Origin: Linnemannia schmuckeri
Lineage: Eukaryota > Mortierellomycota > Mortierellomycetes > Mortierellales > Mortierellaceae
Direction: 5' to 3'
Length of the DNA: 64,000 nt
Assembly: GCA_029449235.1 (NCBI GenBank)
Contig: JANATG010000002.1
Location: 3,906,001-3,970,000, forward strand
Shown: positions 10,996 through 22,800 of the stretch, piece after piece
How the letters are laid out: every line of letters starts with the position of its first letter
Position numbering within the stretch: the stretch's first letter is position 1
Program-made: the position numbers and the translations under genes
Notes under the pieces: generated by a model
What the model was told of the DNA's origin: nothing
What the model saw: only the letters and a program-made list of their open reading frames with translations
The model's database searches: none

Positions 10996-12411
10996 TCATC
11001 GCGGAGAACTCGACAAAAACGACGACGACGAACCATAACGACTCCTGCTGTTGCTATTGTTGCTGTTGATGTTATACACAGTATGGGCGAAAATATCCGA
11101 AAGGTCCTCTTCATCCTCTGGAGTGACCCCCGTCAAAAAGGAGATCTGTGCTCTTCTCTTGCTCATGATCTTGTTCCTGCTACTACTACATCCTCTTCTG
11201 TCGACTTCATCCTCTTCCTGTTCCTCCTCAGCCACTCTGCTATTTCTGTGCATCGGGGATTCTTGGTGCGGACGACGAAGGCGCTGTCGTGGATTGTTGT
11301 TGGAGATAGAGTTGTATGAGTGCGACGGTGTGGTGGGGGTGCTTGGCGTACTCATCGACTTGGGTGTGCTGTTTGGAAGTGTCACGGAAATAGATTGCTT
11401 TGTTGCTGTTGGTGTTGCTGTGGGATCGGAGGGAGGAAAGTACATGTCCTTGGCTGAGATAGCAGGTGGACTTGATGGAGGAGTTGACAGAGTATCAGCA
11501 GGGGCGACGACTCGTCGCTTAGGAATTGCAGCAGGAATAGCAGCAACTGCAGGGGCTGCTGCAGCGCTAGCATAAGGAGGAGGAGGATTCGTGGGAATAG
11601 CAGCGAATTGACTATTCTCTTTGTCTTGACCGACAACAACGGCGACAGCTGGAGTTTGTTGTTGTTGATGGTGATGAAGGTGCAGTTGTTGGCTCATCGA
11701 TACAGGTGACGAAGATCGAGTCGACGAGGGTTCAGAAGACGACGGCGAAGATAATGAAGCAGATGACGACGAGGAGGAGGAAGGAGGGGTGCTAAAAGAG
11801 GGGATAGCGTTCCTCTTGATCTTATTTGCAGGCAAAGAAAACATGCCCGGACTAATGCTCGACTCGGTTGACAAGAAGGTCCGGACCCTCTCCGGCGAGG
11901 TACTGATGATGATAGTCGTAAAGTAGTCGACATCATTGTCCTTGAACCGATCATTCGACCCATGCTTCCCCAGTTCTAGAGGAGAGGGCGAAGGCGGGAG
12001 AAAATGGCCCTTGTCCGATACGGTGCTCAACTGGAAGATCTGCTTGGCCTGTTCTTGCCAATCTCGTTCGGCGGCTTTCTCGGTGGCGGTCTTTTTGTTG
12101 GAACCACTGGTATCGAAACCAATCATGGCGCCTCCTGCAGAAATGAAGGAGGAGACGCTGGGCTGATTTCGTTGGTGTTTGTGGTGGTGATAGCCTGCTG
12201 AGGCTGGTGGGGGGTTGATGGCGAGACGAGGCGAAAAGTGTGTGGAGGGCATTTGGCCGACGGTGTGTCGTCTTGTGGGAGCCGTACCAAAGATGCTTCT
12301 GACGGACGTCAGGCCAGCGATGGATGTTGTTAGGGGTGCAACTGCAACGGAGGTAGGGGAGGAGATGGCTGTATTCACCTTTACAGGTGTGTTGGCGGTG
12401 CGAGGAGGCAT
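10996..12411 (-). CDS. Disordered Ser/Pro-rich protein of unknown function
   Basis: One exon of 471 residues starting at an ATG (MPPRTANTPVKV). I do not recognise a domain. The sequence is low-complexity nearly throughout: Ser runs, PPSSPP, HHHQQQQ, PPPPY and several SP or TP pairs that could be CDK or MAPK sites. Three stretches look more constrained: SVRSIFGTAPTRRHTVGQ near the N-terminus, SPERVRTFLSTESSISPGMF in the middle, and RRAQISFLTGVTPEDEEDL near the C-terminus, where a basic patch is followed by an acidic one. A regulatory or scaffold protein is plausible. It is head-to-head with the TBC gene, sharing about 1.1 kb of promoter DNA. Codon use and absence of stops over 1.4 kb support a real gene. 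Confidence 0.7.
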   Translation of the reverse strand: MPPRTANTPVKVNTAISSPTSVAVAPLTTSIAGLTSVRSIFGTAPTRRHTVGQMPSTHFSPRLAINPPPASAGYHHHKHQRNQPSVSSFISAGGAMIGFDTSGSNKKTATEKAAERDWQEQAKQIFQLSTVSDKGHFLPPSPSPLELGKHGSNDRFKDNDVDYFTTIIISTSPERVRTFLSTESSISPGMFSLPANKIKRNAIPSFSTPPSSSSSSSASLSSPSSSEPSSTRSSSPVSMSQQLHLHHHQQQQTPAVAVVVGQDKENSQFAAIPTNPPPPYASAAAAPAVAAIPAAIPKRRVVAPADTLSTPPSSPPAISAKDMYFPPSDPTATPTATKQSISVTLPNSTPKSMSTPSTPTTPSHSYNSISNNNPRQRLRRPHQESPMHRNSRVAEEEQEEDEVDRRGCSSSRNKIMSKRRAQISFLTGVTPEDEEDLSDIFAHTVYNINSNNSNSRSRYGSSSSFLSSSPR

Positions 12412-13509
12412 TAGTAACTGGATATGATAGAGTACGCGAAAGTGGGAGAGAAGGAGGCGCAGAAAGTGGACAGCTATGAAGAGGAAAAAGGAGGATGAAA
12501 GTAGAAGAGGGAGAGGGTGTGGGGAAAGAAGGGTGTGTCAGTGGTTTAAAAGAGAAGGAAAAAGAAGAAAAAGGGAACCAAAAAGTCGATGGGGCAAAAA
12601 AGATGAACAGCTAAAGAAGAATAAGAAATAAGACGCTCAACTGCCTGACGATGATGCGCCCTTTTTCTTCTCCTTGTTTTTGTTGTTGTTGGAGGTCATG
12701 TCATGCCCCCCACAACGACATGACATGCCTCAATGCATGTATCTTTGCAGAGTGTGAGGCAGGAACAACGCTACAAACTAGGGGCTAAAAGAGGGGGGGC
12801 TGACAATGGTTTCCCTCTCATTTCTCATTCTCATTCTCCTTCTCTCTTACTAGGCTATGCAAAGTGAAAAGATCCGAGGGGGTGGCAAAGGATAAAGACA
12901 GAGACAGGTCAAGAATAGAATAACAGCAAGCAGCATCTGTGTAGTAAATAGTAAAAGAGTAAGTTATAGAGGTGGAAATAGGCAAAGCAAAAATTTGTTC
13001 AGACATGGTCCAAACGCCTGTTGACACACTTTCTTTCTGCTTCTCTTTTATCTGTTGTCCCTGGAAGAAGGGTAGATCATCCACTGTATAATTTTTTTTA
13101 TTTTTTTCTTATGGTTAGTGTGTGATCCGTGTGCCTGACTTTGTCTGAGACGACTGGAGTGCCTGACCTTTTTATGGTCTTGAAATAGGGGCAAAAAGGG
13201 GTCCTCTGATGTCTTTTTTTTTTTTTACTCTTTCCTTCTTGCTCAAAACAACAACAATAGCAACCAGCAACCAGCAACCAGCAAACATGCCTAAACCCCT
13301 TCTCCTAAACATGTCTTATCTTTCGTTCCCTTCCCGTCTTTCGTCACTGTTGCTCTCTCTCTGTCTCATTCTCTCATCAGTCTGTCACTCTCCATTCCTT
13401 GTCCTCCCATCAACCCTTCTTTCTCTTTCCTTCTTTCCTGACAAAAATCCTTTTGTTTTTTTTACCCTTTACCTTCAACCTTCCTTAAAAACAACAACAT
13501 TGAACAAGA
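12412..13509. other. Shared divergent promoter region
   Basis: No gene seen. Purine-rich on the left and pyrimidine-rich on the right, with ACCAGCA repeats at 13264-13285. Confidence 0.6.
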
Positions 13510-16500
13510 ATGATTATTAAGCCAATCCCAACTTCCGCAACAGACCAGACAGTCGTATGGCAAGACGAGGAAGCCAACCACAGGTTCATCCTTCAAGCAC
13601 GCTCAGTTCCCTTGATTTCTACCCATCAGATCAAGAAATTGCGAAGGCTCTCCCTCAGTCTCGTCACCAGCATGGGATCCAGTAACTCTAATAACGACAG
13701 CTCACGACCTTCACTCGGATCAACGCTTTCTTCAGCTGCACTTCCTTCACTACAAGAACATGCGCAAGCGGACGATAATGAACCAGTACTACCAGAACCT
13801 CCAAAGCCTTTAACTAGTGGTATCACATCGCCATTCAGCAAGTTCTTCCCAAGGACAACAGCTTTCTCTTCTTCCTCTGTGACCTCACCACCATCAACAA
13901 CACCAACGCCAACTGAGCCATCGCCAGCAACGACAAGAGCAGAACGAAGGGCGTCGACGGGTCATCGAGCAAGTGGCAGTTTCTCATCTGCAAGCGACCT
14001 CTTTGGGAACCTCGTCGACAGTGTTCAAAAGGGAACTGCGTCAACACAACGGACAATCCGACAGCTGCCCTCTTTGAACATGTCAATGTCATCCCTTGGA
14101 TCAACCCTCTCGTTGCCATCCATCTCTGCCAAGGTGCCCGCTTCGACTACACTTGGAAAGATACTGGACTCTGCGATCCTGGAGAGCAACAAGGTCTCTA
14201 TGGAGGACGCTACTTTCCGGATTGTGCTGCAGTGTTCACATGGAAACCGCGTTGTTGCGATTGCGGTCGATGAGGCGACCATCCGAGCCGATTGGGATTG
14301 TATTCACAAGACCGTGTTTCCAAAGGTAAACATGTGTGTGCGTATGTGTTTTGTTGTAATGCAGTAGCAATAGGGGAGATTTGTCGATGCGCAGAAGCGG
14401 TGGGGAGTACTCATGGGAGATTTGCATAAATATTTATCGCTTGTATTTCTTTTATGCTATATGCTATGTGTGATAATAGATCTCAGAGCTTGAGCTCGGT
14501 TTGGCGCCCAGCCGGGGAGACGAGACAGAGTCGGACAAGCGATGGATCGAGGAACTGGATCGTCTGAGTGAAGCATGTACAGTACTTACTTTTGCCAAGC
14601 ATGGATTAAAGATGATCGCTGGTCTGTCGTTTATCAGCAACATTCAATCATTCAATCACAAACTCACACATAGGCTGATTGATCACATTCCGCATTCCAA
14701 TGATGATTGACTGATATAGTGTCTTTGGACCATGACCAAGACAAGGCCATCATGTGCGCAGAGATCCACCGCATCTTTCGCTTCGAGGACGAGGAGCTGA
14801 TATGTTGTACGTATAATAACTTACTTTGCCTTCAAATATGAGCGGAAAAATAATGTCAAGATCGAAATTAACAATGCCTTATTCATTCTTATTGGCGATC
14901 AATATAGTCTACAAGTCGACTTATGTTCAGGATGACGGCTCGGTGTTGGCAGGATATCTGGCAGTGACGAAGAACTATGTCTGTTGGCACAATTCAACCA
15001 TGACCGAGAAGGCTCTCGATCCATCAATGATGTTTTATGGCAGCAGCAGCAACAATTCCAGCGATGCCACCGTTTTCACAAAAGTCGCTTACAGGGATAT
15101 TCTGGAACTTGAGGATGAGTATGAGGGTCAAACTGGATACATTGTCATTACATCCCGCACATCCAAGGTGAGTTTCTTTTGTATGATGTTTAGAGACAAA
15201 TCTCATCACCACGTGTTTATTGTCATGAAACTGCATGCTAATTTTTTTCTGTGTTTTTTGTGCTAAAATAGCTTGTGTTCTTGCCAACATTCCAGCGCCA
15301 GGAATTGTTTGACGTCCTCTCTCATTTCTGCAATGCACACATGCGGATCCTGATCTCCGAGTTGATGATTGAAGCAGAGGAGAATCCGCACTATCGACAA
15401 TTCAGTGATTCGACCACAGGATCTCTCACGGACGACGAAGACGAACACGACCTACACTCAGAGTCAACAGCCGCAGCTCAAAAACAATCACCCGAGTTTT
15501 TTTCGGTCAACTCTATGGCTGATCTAACAAAGTTCAGACAGAACCGTCGCTATCATTCCGTGTTTCGACTTCCGCAGTCAGAGAAAATCCTTGAGGAGAT
15601 CGAGACGACCCTGGAAACAAAGTCGGTTGCGGACGCCCAGACGGGATCCCTCTATATCTCTCAGAACTTCATCTGCTACACCTCGGGATCTCTTGCGCCA
15701 CCACCGCCACCAATGACAGCGCTATCCGCGGAGTCGGTAGCAGTTGGTACTACAGGAACAGCAAATGTTACGAGCACATTGCCCGTGGACGTACCGTTGA
15801 CGACTCCGTCCTTGATTCTAGTCATTCCGCTGTTGGAGATCTTGGAGGCGAAACGGGAGGCGAGTCCATCCAACACAATTCACAAACCAGCGCACCAGTC
15901 AACGGCCTCATCTTCAGCAACCCAGTCTGCATCGACTTCTCAGCCACAGTCGGTACTCAACTCCCTGGCATCCAACGGCGCCATCTCTAGCATCATGGCC
16001 TTTGGAGCATCGGTGCGTCAACAAGTCGGAGTGAGAATCACTCTCCGATCAAGGATGTCACTCTGGTTCACATGCAATCAAGGCGGGAACCAAGAGCTAT
16101 TCGAGATGATTGATAAGGCGCTCCATTCTGTTCACGTCTCGACAGCGTTGCTAAAGACCCTGGATGTCCAAGCACCTTCGCCTCAACCTGCTCGGTGGTC
16201 GACAGCCTCTTCTGCGAGAAACGCGTCAGAAGGATCGGAGGACCTGACGTTGGTGGACGAGACTGGATTAATGGATACGGCGCCGGATGATGACCAAGAC
16301 CATCTGGGGCTGACTGTTCCTTTGCCCTACGGGCTTCAGCATTTGTTCTCTGCCGCGCGTCCAAGCTCAGTGGTAGAAAACCGCCAGAGCGATGATGGTG
16401 GGCAGATCTCTCCGGTTGCAGTCAGTCAGGAGCAAGATACGGACATGGAGCAAGAGTGCGCGTGGGTCGATTATTTTGCCCAGTACGGTCGCGACATGTG

Positions 16501-17773
16501 TATGATCAGAACTGCACAGCTTCGACGACTGATCCTCAATGGTGTTCCCGAATCCTTCCGCCCTCAGCTCTGGACAGTCCTCTCGGGCGCATCCTACTTT
16601 CGTTCAGGAGACGAGTCCTATCGCCGGAACTTGTTAAGGCTCCAACAACAGGACCGAATCGCTCACGACACCGGCAATGGCAGCAGAAATAGCAGTGAGG
16701 AATTATTACGGATGACAATGGTGACGCTTGGTGAGATTGAGAAGGATGTGAAGCGGAGCATGCCCGACCATCCAGCCTACCAATCCACCATCGGCCTGGG
16801 CGCCCTCCGCCGGATCCTTAACAGCTACTCCTTCCGAAACCCGTCCATCGGCTACGCCCAATCGATGAACATTGTCACCTCCGTCCTCCTCCTCCACCTC
16901 AAAGAAGAAGACGCTTTCTGGGTCTTGACCACCATCTGCGAGCAACTTTTGCCAGACTACTACTCGAAATCCTTCCTAATCGGAGCACAACTGGACCAAA
17001 AGGTGTTTTCGCACCTTGTCCAGACCACCCTGCCGGCGATCGCGTTACACTTCCAAGAGATTGATTTGGACCTAGCGACGATTACGATTCCTTGGTTCTT
17101 GTGTCTTTACCAGTCGGTTTTGCCACGCCCTGCGTCGACGAGGGTGTTGGATTGCTTTTTTTATCAAGGCCCCGTGTTCTTGTTCATGTTAGGTCTTGCG
17201 ATTTTGAAGAGCTGTCGGTTGTCGCTTTTGCAGTGCAAGAATGATGAGGGGGTTGTTTTGACCATCCAGGCCTTCTTCAAGAAACTCAGGCACAACTCTC
17301 CTTCACCATCATCATCTTCGCCACCTTCTTCCACCAGAGCTGTCACGTCTTCTTCGACAACTGACTCTTCTACTCCATCAGCAGCAGGATCATCATCCAC
17401 CGTAACAACCACAGCAATCAGAGGAGTGATTGACCACCCAATCAACACAAAATCCCACCTCAAGACAAAAGACCAAGTCAGTTCCGAAATCCGACGTCAA
17501 ATGGGTCTCTCTTCCGCTCATGCACCCCTGAGCGGGAAGCTGTTGATGGACCACCTGTTGGAGATGGCGTTCCGGGAATTCTCGTTCATCACCCAAGACG
17601 AGATCTGTCGACTCCGGGATCAGTTCCGGATGGCTGTTGTTTCTTCTATGGACCACCGTCGTCGTCCTCCTCGCCAGAGTCGTCAGAGTCGTCAGAGTTG
17701 TAGTACTAGTAGCGATTCTCCTCTGTTGACTTATGAACAGCAGCAGGAGCGGGCGTTGTATACTGAGTTTTAG
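13510..17773 (+). CDS. GRAM-TBC domain Rab GTPase-activating protein (TBC1D8/9, Gyp2 type)
   Basis: Five exons (13510..14325, 14480..14576, 14720..14806, 14908..15167, 15272..17773) encode 1253 residues. The start MIIKPIPTS...RFILQARS resembles the N-terminus of human TBC1D9. The first GRAM domain is spread over exons 3-5 (FRFEDEELI, CFYKSTYVQDDGSVLAGYL); a second begins near FRLPQSEKILEEI. The TBC domain starts at LRRLILNGVPESFRPQLW and carries both catalytic fingers: IEKDVKR (Arg at about 915) and IGYAQ (Gln at about 950). A Ser/Thr-rich tail follows. Such proteins stimulate GTP hydrolysis by Rab/Ypt proteins on internal membranes. No EF-hand is visible, unlike animal TBC1D9. All four introns are 100-155 bp with good GT-AG signals, and the phases agree. 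It converges with tropomyosin, 228 bp away. Confidence 0.9.
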
Positions 17774-18001
17774 GTGTCAATTTCGTCTCAATTGTCATTT
17801 TTGCATTTTTTAGAGTGCTTTATGATAATAAAATAGTTTACTAATGTTATGGGTTGTATGGTATGGGATAGTGAAACGGACGAACGAAAAAGGGAAAAAC
17901 AAACTTGCAGCAACAAAAAACAAAATAGGGGGAGGGGGGGGTATGATATGGTATGTGTGCGTGGGAAACACACAAAAAAGGGGTCTGAGAAGAAAAAGGA
18001 C

Positions 18002-18820
18002 TTAGAGGTCCTGGATGCCCATGTAGGTTGCCTCGAGGTCAGCCTTGGCGGTGTTGTACTGGATGACGAGCTCATCGACTTTGGACTCTGAGGTGCTGTT
18101 CTCGCTCTCGAGCTGTTGGGCCTTGCGCTCAAACTGTTCTGCTTTGATGTCCATCTGGCGCAGTCTAAAATTGATAGAGATTTTGTTATTAGTTTCCATA
18201 AAGGAATTGATCAATCAGCAATAAGAAAAATGAACATAGACAAAACCAGAGAAGAGAAGAAAAGAACCTACTTCTCGGTGGCCTCGCCCAAGTTACGTTC
18301 CGCAGCCTCCAACTCGGCCTCCAAAAGCGCAACCTTTCTTGAAAGACCCTCTCCCGTCGTCTTTGCAGTCTCTCCAGCATCCAATCCACTCTTGGCATCC
18401 TCGATACGAGTCTCGCACTCGGCAATCTTGTCCTCGGTGTATTGGACTTTTGTGCGGAGCGAAGCGATTTCGTCGTCGCGGGCGTTGTTTTCGTCCGTCA
18501 GGCGTTTGACTTCCATCTCTGCGGTTTCGGCTTTGGCGAGCTTGGCTTCCAACTCTCCGCGAACGAGTGCCATTTTCTGGTGAAGGGAGGGGTACAGAGG
18601 GTTACGTAGGGTAGAGAGAGAGAGAGAGAGAGGGCGAGGTTAGTTGGTTTGTGCGAGGAAGTGTTGTGTAACATGGTGGAGGAAAGTACGGTCCCAGGGT
18701 CCATATATCACAGGACAAGAGTAGAAGTTGTTTCATGTCCTGGTGCTGGTATGTTTGTCCTGATTGTGTCTTTGTGGAGGTGAGTGTTGTAAGTGAACAT
18801 ACCTCCTTGAACTTGTCCAT
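18002..18820 (-). CDS. Tropomyosin
   Basis: Three exons, complement(18002..18164, 18272..18576, 18803..18820), encode 161 residues, the same length as fission-yeast Cdc8. The first exon has only 18 coding bases (MDKFKE); joining it gives MDKFKEKMALVRGELEAKL, which matches the conserved tropomyosin start. The rest is an unbroken heptad coiled coil with no proline, rich in Glu, Lys and Ala, ending YNTAKADLEATYMGIQDL. The protein lies along actin filaments and stabilises cables used for polar growth and cytokinesis. The start Met needs N-terminal acetylation in Cdc8; the DKF context here is compatible. Strong family match. Confidence 0.92.
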
Positions 18821-18994
18821 GGTTGATATGTTGTTGTTGGTGGTGGTGTAAAGGTGAAAGGTGTGTGTGTGAAGGAAGTGTATGAGTATAAAAGAGAGGG
18901 AAAAGTAAAAATTGAAAAAAGAAGAGAAAAGAAGAAAGAAAAGTAAGAAAACCGAGCAATTATCGCATTCTACTTATCCTTGCTCATGGTACCG

Positions 18995-19038
<44 letters not shown>

Positions 19039-19722
19039 GATATGCTCACCGTTCCTGAAAAGAGTATATACCGTTCTTGTCTCGAGCCGAAGGACAGTCA
19101 TGCCTATTTTTTTTTCTTCGCTACGATATGAATATGAAACGAAAAGCACAACCATTGGCCATGCCCAATGCTCTCTTTTCCAGTTCACTCCTCTATGCAT
19201 TTACTTTCCTTTTTGTGACCCTTTTTTCTTTTTTTTTTTTTCCCGCTCTTCATTCTTCATGCATGGTAAATTTGATATCAATAGAAAGAGGAAAAAAAAA
19301 TGCAATGCTCTCAGCCTCTCGGCTGGGAGATGCCTTTTTCTTTTACCTTGATGCTCCTGTTTTCCTATTGGTTCTCTCGATGGTGTCGCTTTTGATCCAT
19401 CCTATACTCTGCCTTTTTTAAAAAGAGATCAGAAGCAACGATAAAAAAGTAGACAAGCGAAGTAGAGAAAAGCGATGAAGAGGCTCACATACCCGTTCTA
19501 CATGTTCAAACTGAGAAATGAACATGGGCATCGTGGGATCTTCTTTCTTCGTCGTCTTGATGCTCTCATTTTTTTTTGTACGACAGAAATGCAATTAACC
19601 AAAAAAAAAAACCTCCCGCCCAAAGTAAACTCATGCAATCAGACCCAAGTTGCCCAGTTCATATCTACTCAAACTAATCATGCCATGCCATGTCACACCA
19701 TGCCAAACCATGCACCCAGACC

Positions 19723-19753
<31 letters not shown>

Positions 19754-19821
19754 TTCGCGCTTTCATATCATTTTTTCGACATATTTATTTTTTTTAAAAG
19801 ATGCAAAATGCTACTCATTTT
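18821..19821. other. Tropomyosin promoter region and 3' flank of the PH gene
   Basis: No gene seen. Poly-A runs at about 18995-19037 (43 bases) and 19722-19750; a TATA-like TATAAAAG lies near 18890 (read on + as part of GAGTATAAAAGAGAG). Confidence 0.6.
18995..19037. repeat. Poly-A tract, 43 bases
   Basis: Uninterrupted A run, the longest homopolymer I see in the window. Confidence 0.9.
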
Positions 19822-22800
19822 TTAAAAATAGCAAAAGTCATCGTCTTCCTCGCTATTAGCATTGAGCACCTCAATCAATTCAGACTCGCTACAACACGTC
19901 AATGGCCGGCCCTTAAATCCATTCCCACCACTACCACTCAGACTACTACCACATCCATCGACCTCCAAGTTCTTGCCTCGGCAGTATCCCTTATGCTGGA
20001 GTTGCTCCTTCTCCTTTTCTTTTTCTTTTTCTTTTTCTTTTTCGGAGACGGGTGTAGGGGCGGGGGCGTCGACTTGGATCAGAGGCGCTTGGAGTTTGAG
20101 TTGGTAGAACTGTTGGAGTTGGTGGGATTTGTATTGTGGTTGGTGGTGATGGTTGTCATTCGAGGTCGAGGTGCCGGCGGAGGCGAGGTTGTTGTTGCTG
20201 TTGGCGCGGGAGCGTGGGCGAGAGAGGGATCCGGAGGAGAGGCGTTTGATAGTGTTGTTGGGGTTGGTGACGTACCCCGATGAGGGTCGTGACGAACCGC
20301 GGGAGGAGGGGCGTGAGGAACCTGATGTGGATTTGGTGGCTGTCGGTGGGAAGGATGACAACAGCGAAGGAGGCGAATTCGAAGCCGAGGGTGGGGTGAG
20401 GGAAGCAGAGGACAAGACGGCGGCAGGAAGGGAGAATCGACGGTTGGATGTTGGAGATTTGGCCGGGGCTGGAGTCTGAGGAGGGGAGGGGTCACGAATG
20501 AGGAGGACTTCCGCTTGGAAGGTCTCTAGAGCTTCTAATGCTGCTGCTGCAGCGGCGGCGGCTTCTTTCTCTTCCTTCTTTTCGGATCGGTCGAGACGGC
20601 TGAGGCCAAGGATGGAGGATCGGCGTTGTTTCTTGACCTCCGGTGCGGCTGTTGTAGTGGGAGGAGGAGGAACCATGCCCAAGTTGAGGCCGAGGAAGTG
20701 GACCGCAGGGAGCGAGTTGCGACGGGAGAGAGCAGTGCGTGCAGGAGGGAAAGTAAAGTCGTTCGTGTTCGACATGGGCGAAGAAGTCGACGATGAGGTT
20801 GACTTGTTGAGGGCCAGGAACGAGAGCAAACTACGAGATTTTTCGACCTTGCCAGTACCATTGCCAGTGATGTTGTTGCTGGCAGCATCTCCAAGACCAC
20901 CGGCGAGAGCGTTCATTAGGCTACCACCACCAAAGCCAGAAATAATGGATCCATCTTGGCTGTTGCGGCGCGAGGGCGAGAACTTGATATCCGACACAAC
21001 GGGGGTTCGAAGTGGGTGGCGCCTTGGAGGACGAGTTGGGGGTGGAGGCAAGAATCCGCTTACAGGGGCACGGAAGGGAGCGCCGGTAGGAGTCATGGAC
21101 GGCGCAGATGTAGTTGGTAGAGTGGGTGGTGTAGGGAGGTGGGCCAATGGATGGACTGGCGTGTTGTTGTAGTTACTGTTACCATAGTGAGCAAGATTGT
21201 TGCAAGTCATATCCCTCTCAAGGGGCGAAGGAAACGACTGAAAGCATGTGGTTTTCTCACGTTGTTGCATTGCCTTGCTGGCCTCGACTGCAGCCTGGAG
21301 AGCAGCAGTGTCCAGTCCGGGTAGAGATGGTCTCTTCAGGATGCTGACGGTGGGGATGGCGGGCTTGGACTGCACTGCTGCCATCGACTGTCTTGTTGCG
21401 GGTAACCCAGCAGCTGATGCAATATCGGTGGAACTCACGAAGGGACTGCTGGAGGGTCGCGGAAGGTTGGGCTCAGCTGAAGAACGAAGATGGGGCTGAT
21501 TCAGAGTGGGGTCCGACAGCGACTCCTTGTTGGCCTCGTATCCACCGTTGATCTGGTACGGGTCGCGATCGTGACTTGCACAATTGTTCAGGTTGTTCAA
21601 GTAAGACTCGCGATTGTTGTTATAGTTGGTAGCCAGGAAAGTCGGGTAGGAATTGCAGCTCATGTCGGGGGTGTTGGTCAGAGCAGCAAAAGAGTCGCGG
21701 TTGGTGCCCGACTCGTCCTCAGACGAGAGTTGAGTCTTTTGCCAGCGCGAGTAGCGCTGGACATGCAGGAGTGCAGGCTCATGGATCTTGTCCTGATGCT
21801 GACGATACTGGGAATGACGATGACGACGTCGACGACGGGGGCTGATGAACGAATTGTGGTGCTTGTTGGCAAGGTGGTCGTGAGCACCGGTTTCGTCCTC
21901 CTCATCATCGTCCTCTTCATCTTCCTCTTCGTGGACGTAATGACGGACCTCGATAGGAGATGGCCCCATGGTCTGGATGCCCATCGGCAATGGCAGTGGC
22001 GTTGCTCCTCCAATACTGTTCTTGCGGATGGTCCGGACAACTGCAAGTGGGACGTCATCAGTCTCGGATGTGGCATCGATAGCCAGACGGGGCTGTTGGT
22101 AGGTCTCGCGTTGCTGTTGTTGCTGGAACCACCTGGGCCGACTCTGGTGTTCAAAGTGGTCATTGCCATAATCTTCCTCGTCCTCTTCGTCTGCATCAGC
22201 CTCACAGCAATAGTTTAACCTAGGACCAAGGAGGAGCTCATTGTCAGCAGAGACGGAAGGGCGACGACTGTTATTCCTGCTAAGGAACAACTTGGCAGCA
22301 GAGGCAGGGACGAGAGCTTGGTTGTCGGGATCGTCAGAGTGGAAGGAGCTTGCAGTGTTGGCACGGGCGAGAGGGGACATCAGACTGCGACGCCACATAT
22401 CAATGGCAGCAGCCTTGGCAGGCTCCATGGTACCGGCAGTAGGCCAGAGGACCGTGGTCTTCTGATGGATTCCCAGCCCAGGCGTCGACGACCCTGCATG
22501 AGCTTCTTCTGTCGTCGGGATCGAGCAGCTAGGGTCTTGGTGCCAGGAACCACCACGACCATCCCCTTGACGTTCCAAGGATCCATCGGTGTTCATCTGC
22601 TCACCATCACATACGACTCCACTACCTCTACCACCGCCAGCACCGCCACTCATAGTTATCGTGGTTGCATTATTGTTGATGTTGGACGATGGTAATGGCG
22701 GGGACGAGAACTGATCAGCAAGTGAGTTTTTTCTCAGGTAGGCGTTACGGGTGTTCTCTTCTGACTCTCGGAGTTCGGCCTTCTCATCTTCCTCGTCGAT

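Noticed and set aside
11051..11575. 174-codon open frame on + opposite the disordered-protein gene
   Set aside because: Antisense shadow; Leu-rich because the sense strand is Ser/Gln-rich.
21490..22218. 242-codon open frame on + inside the PH-domain gene
   Set aside because: Antisense shadow of the real coding frame on the minus strand; composition follows its codon bias.
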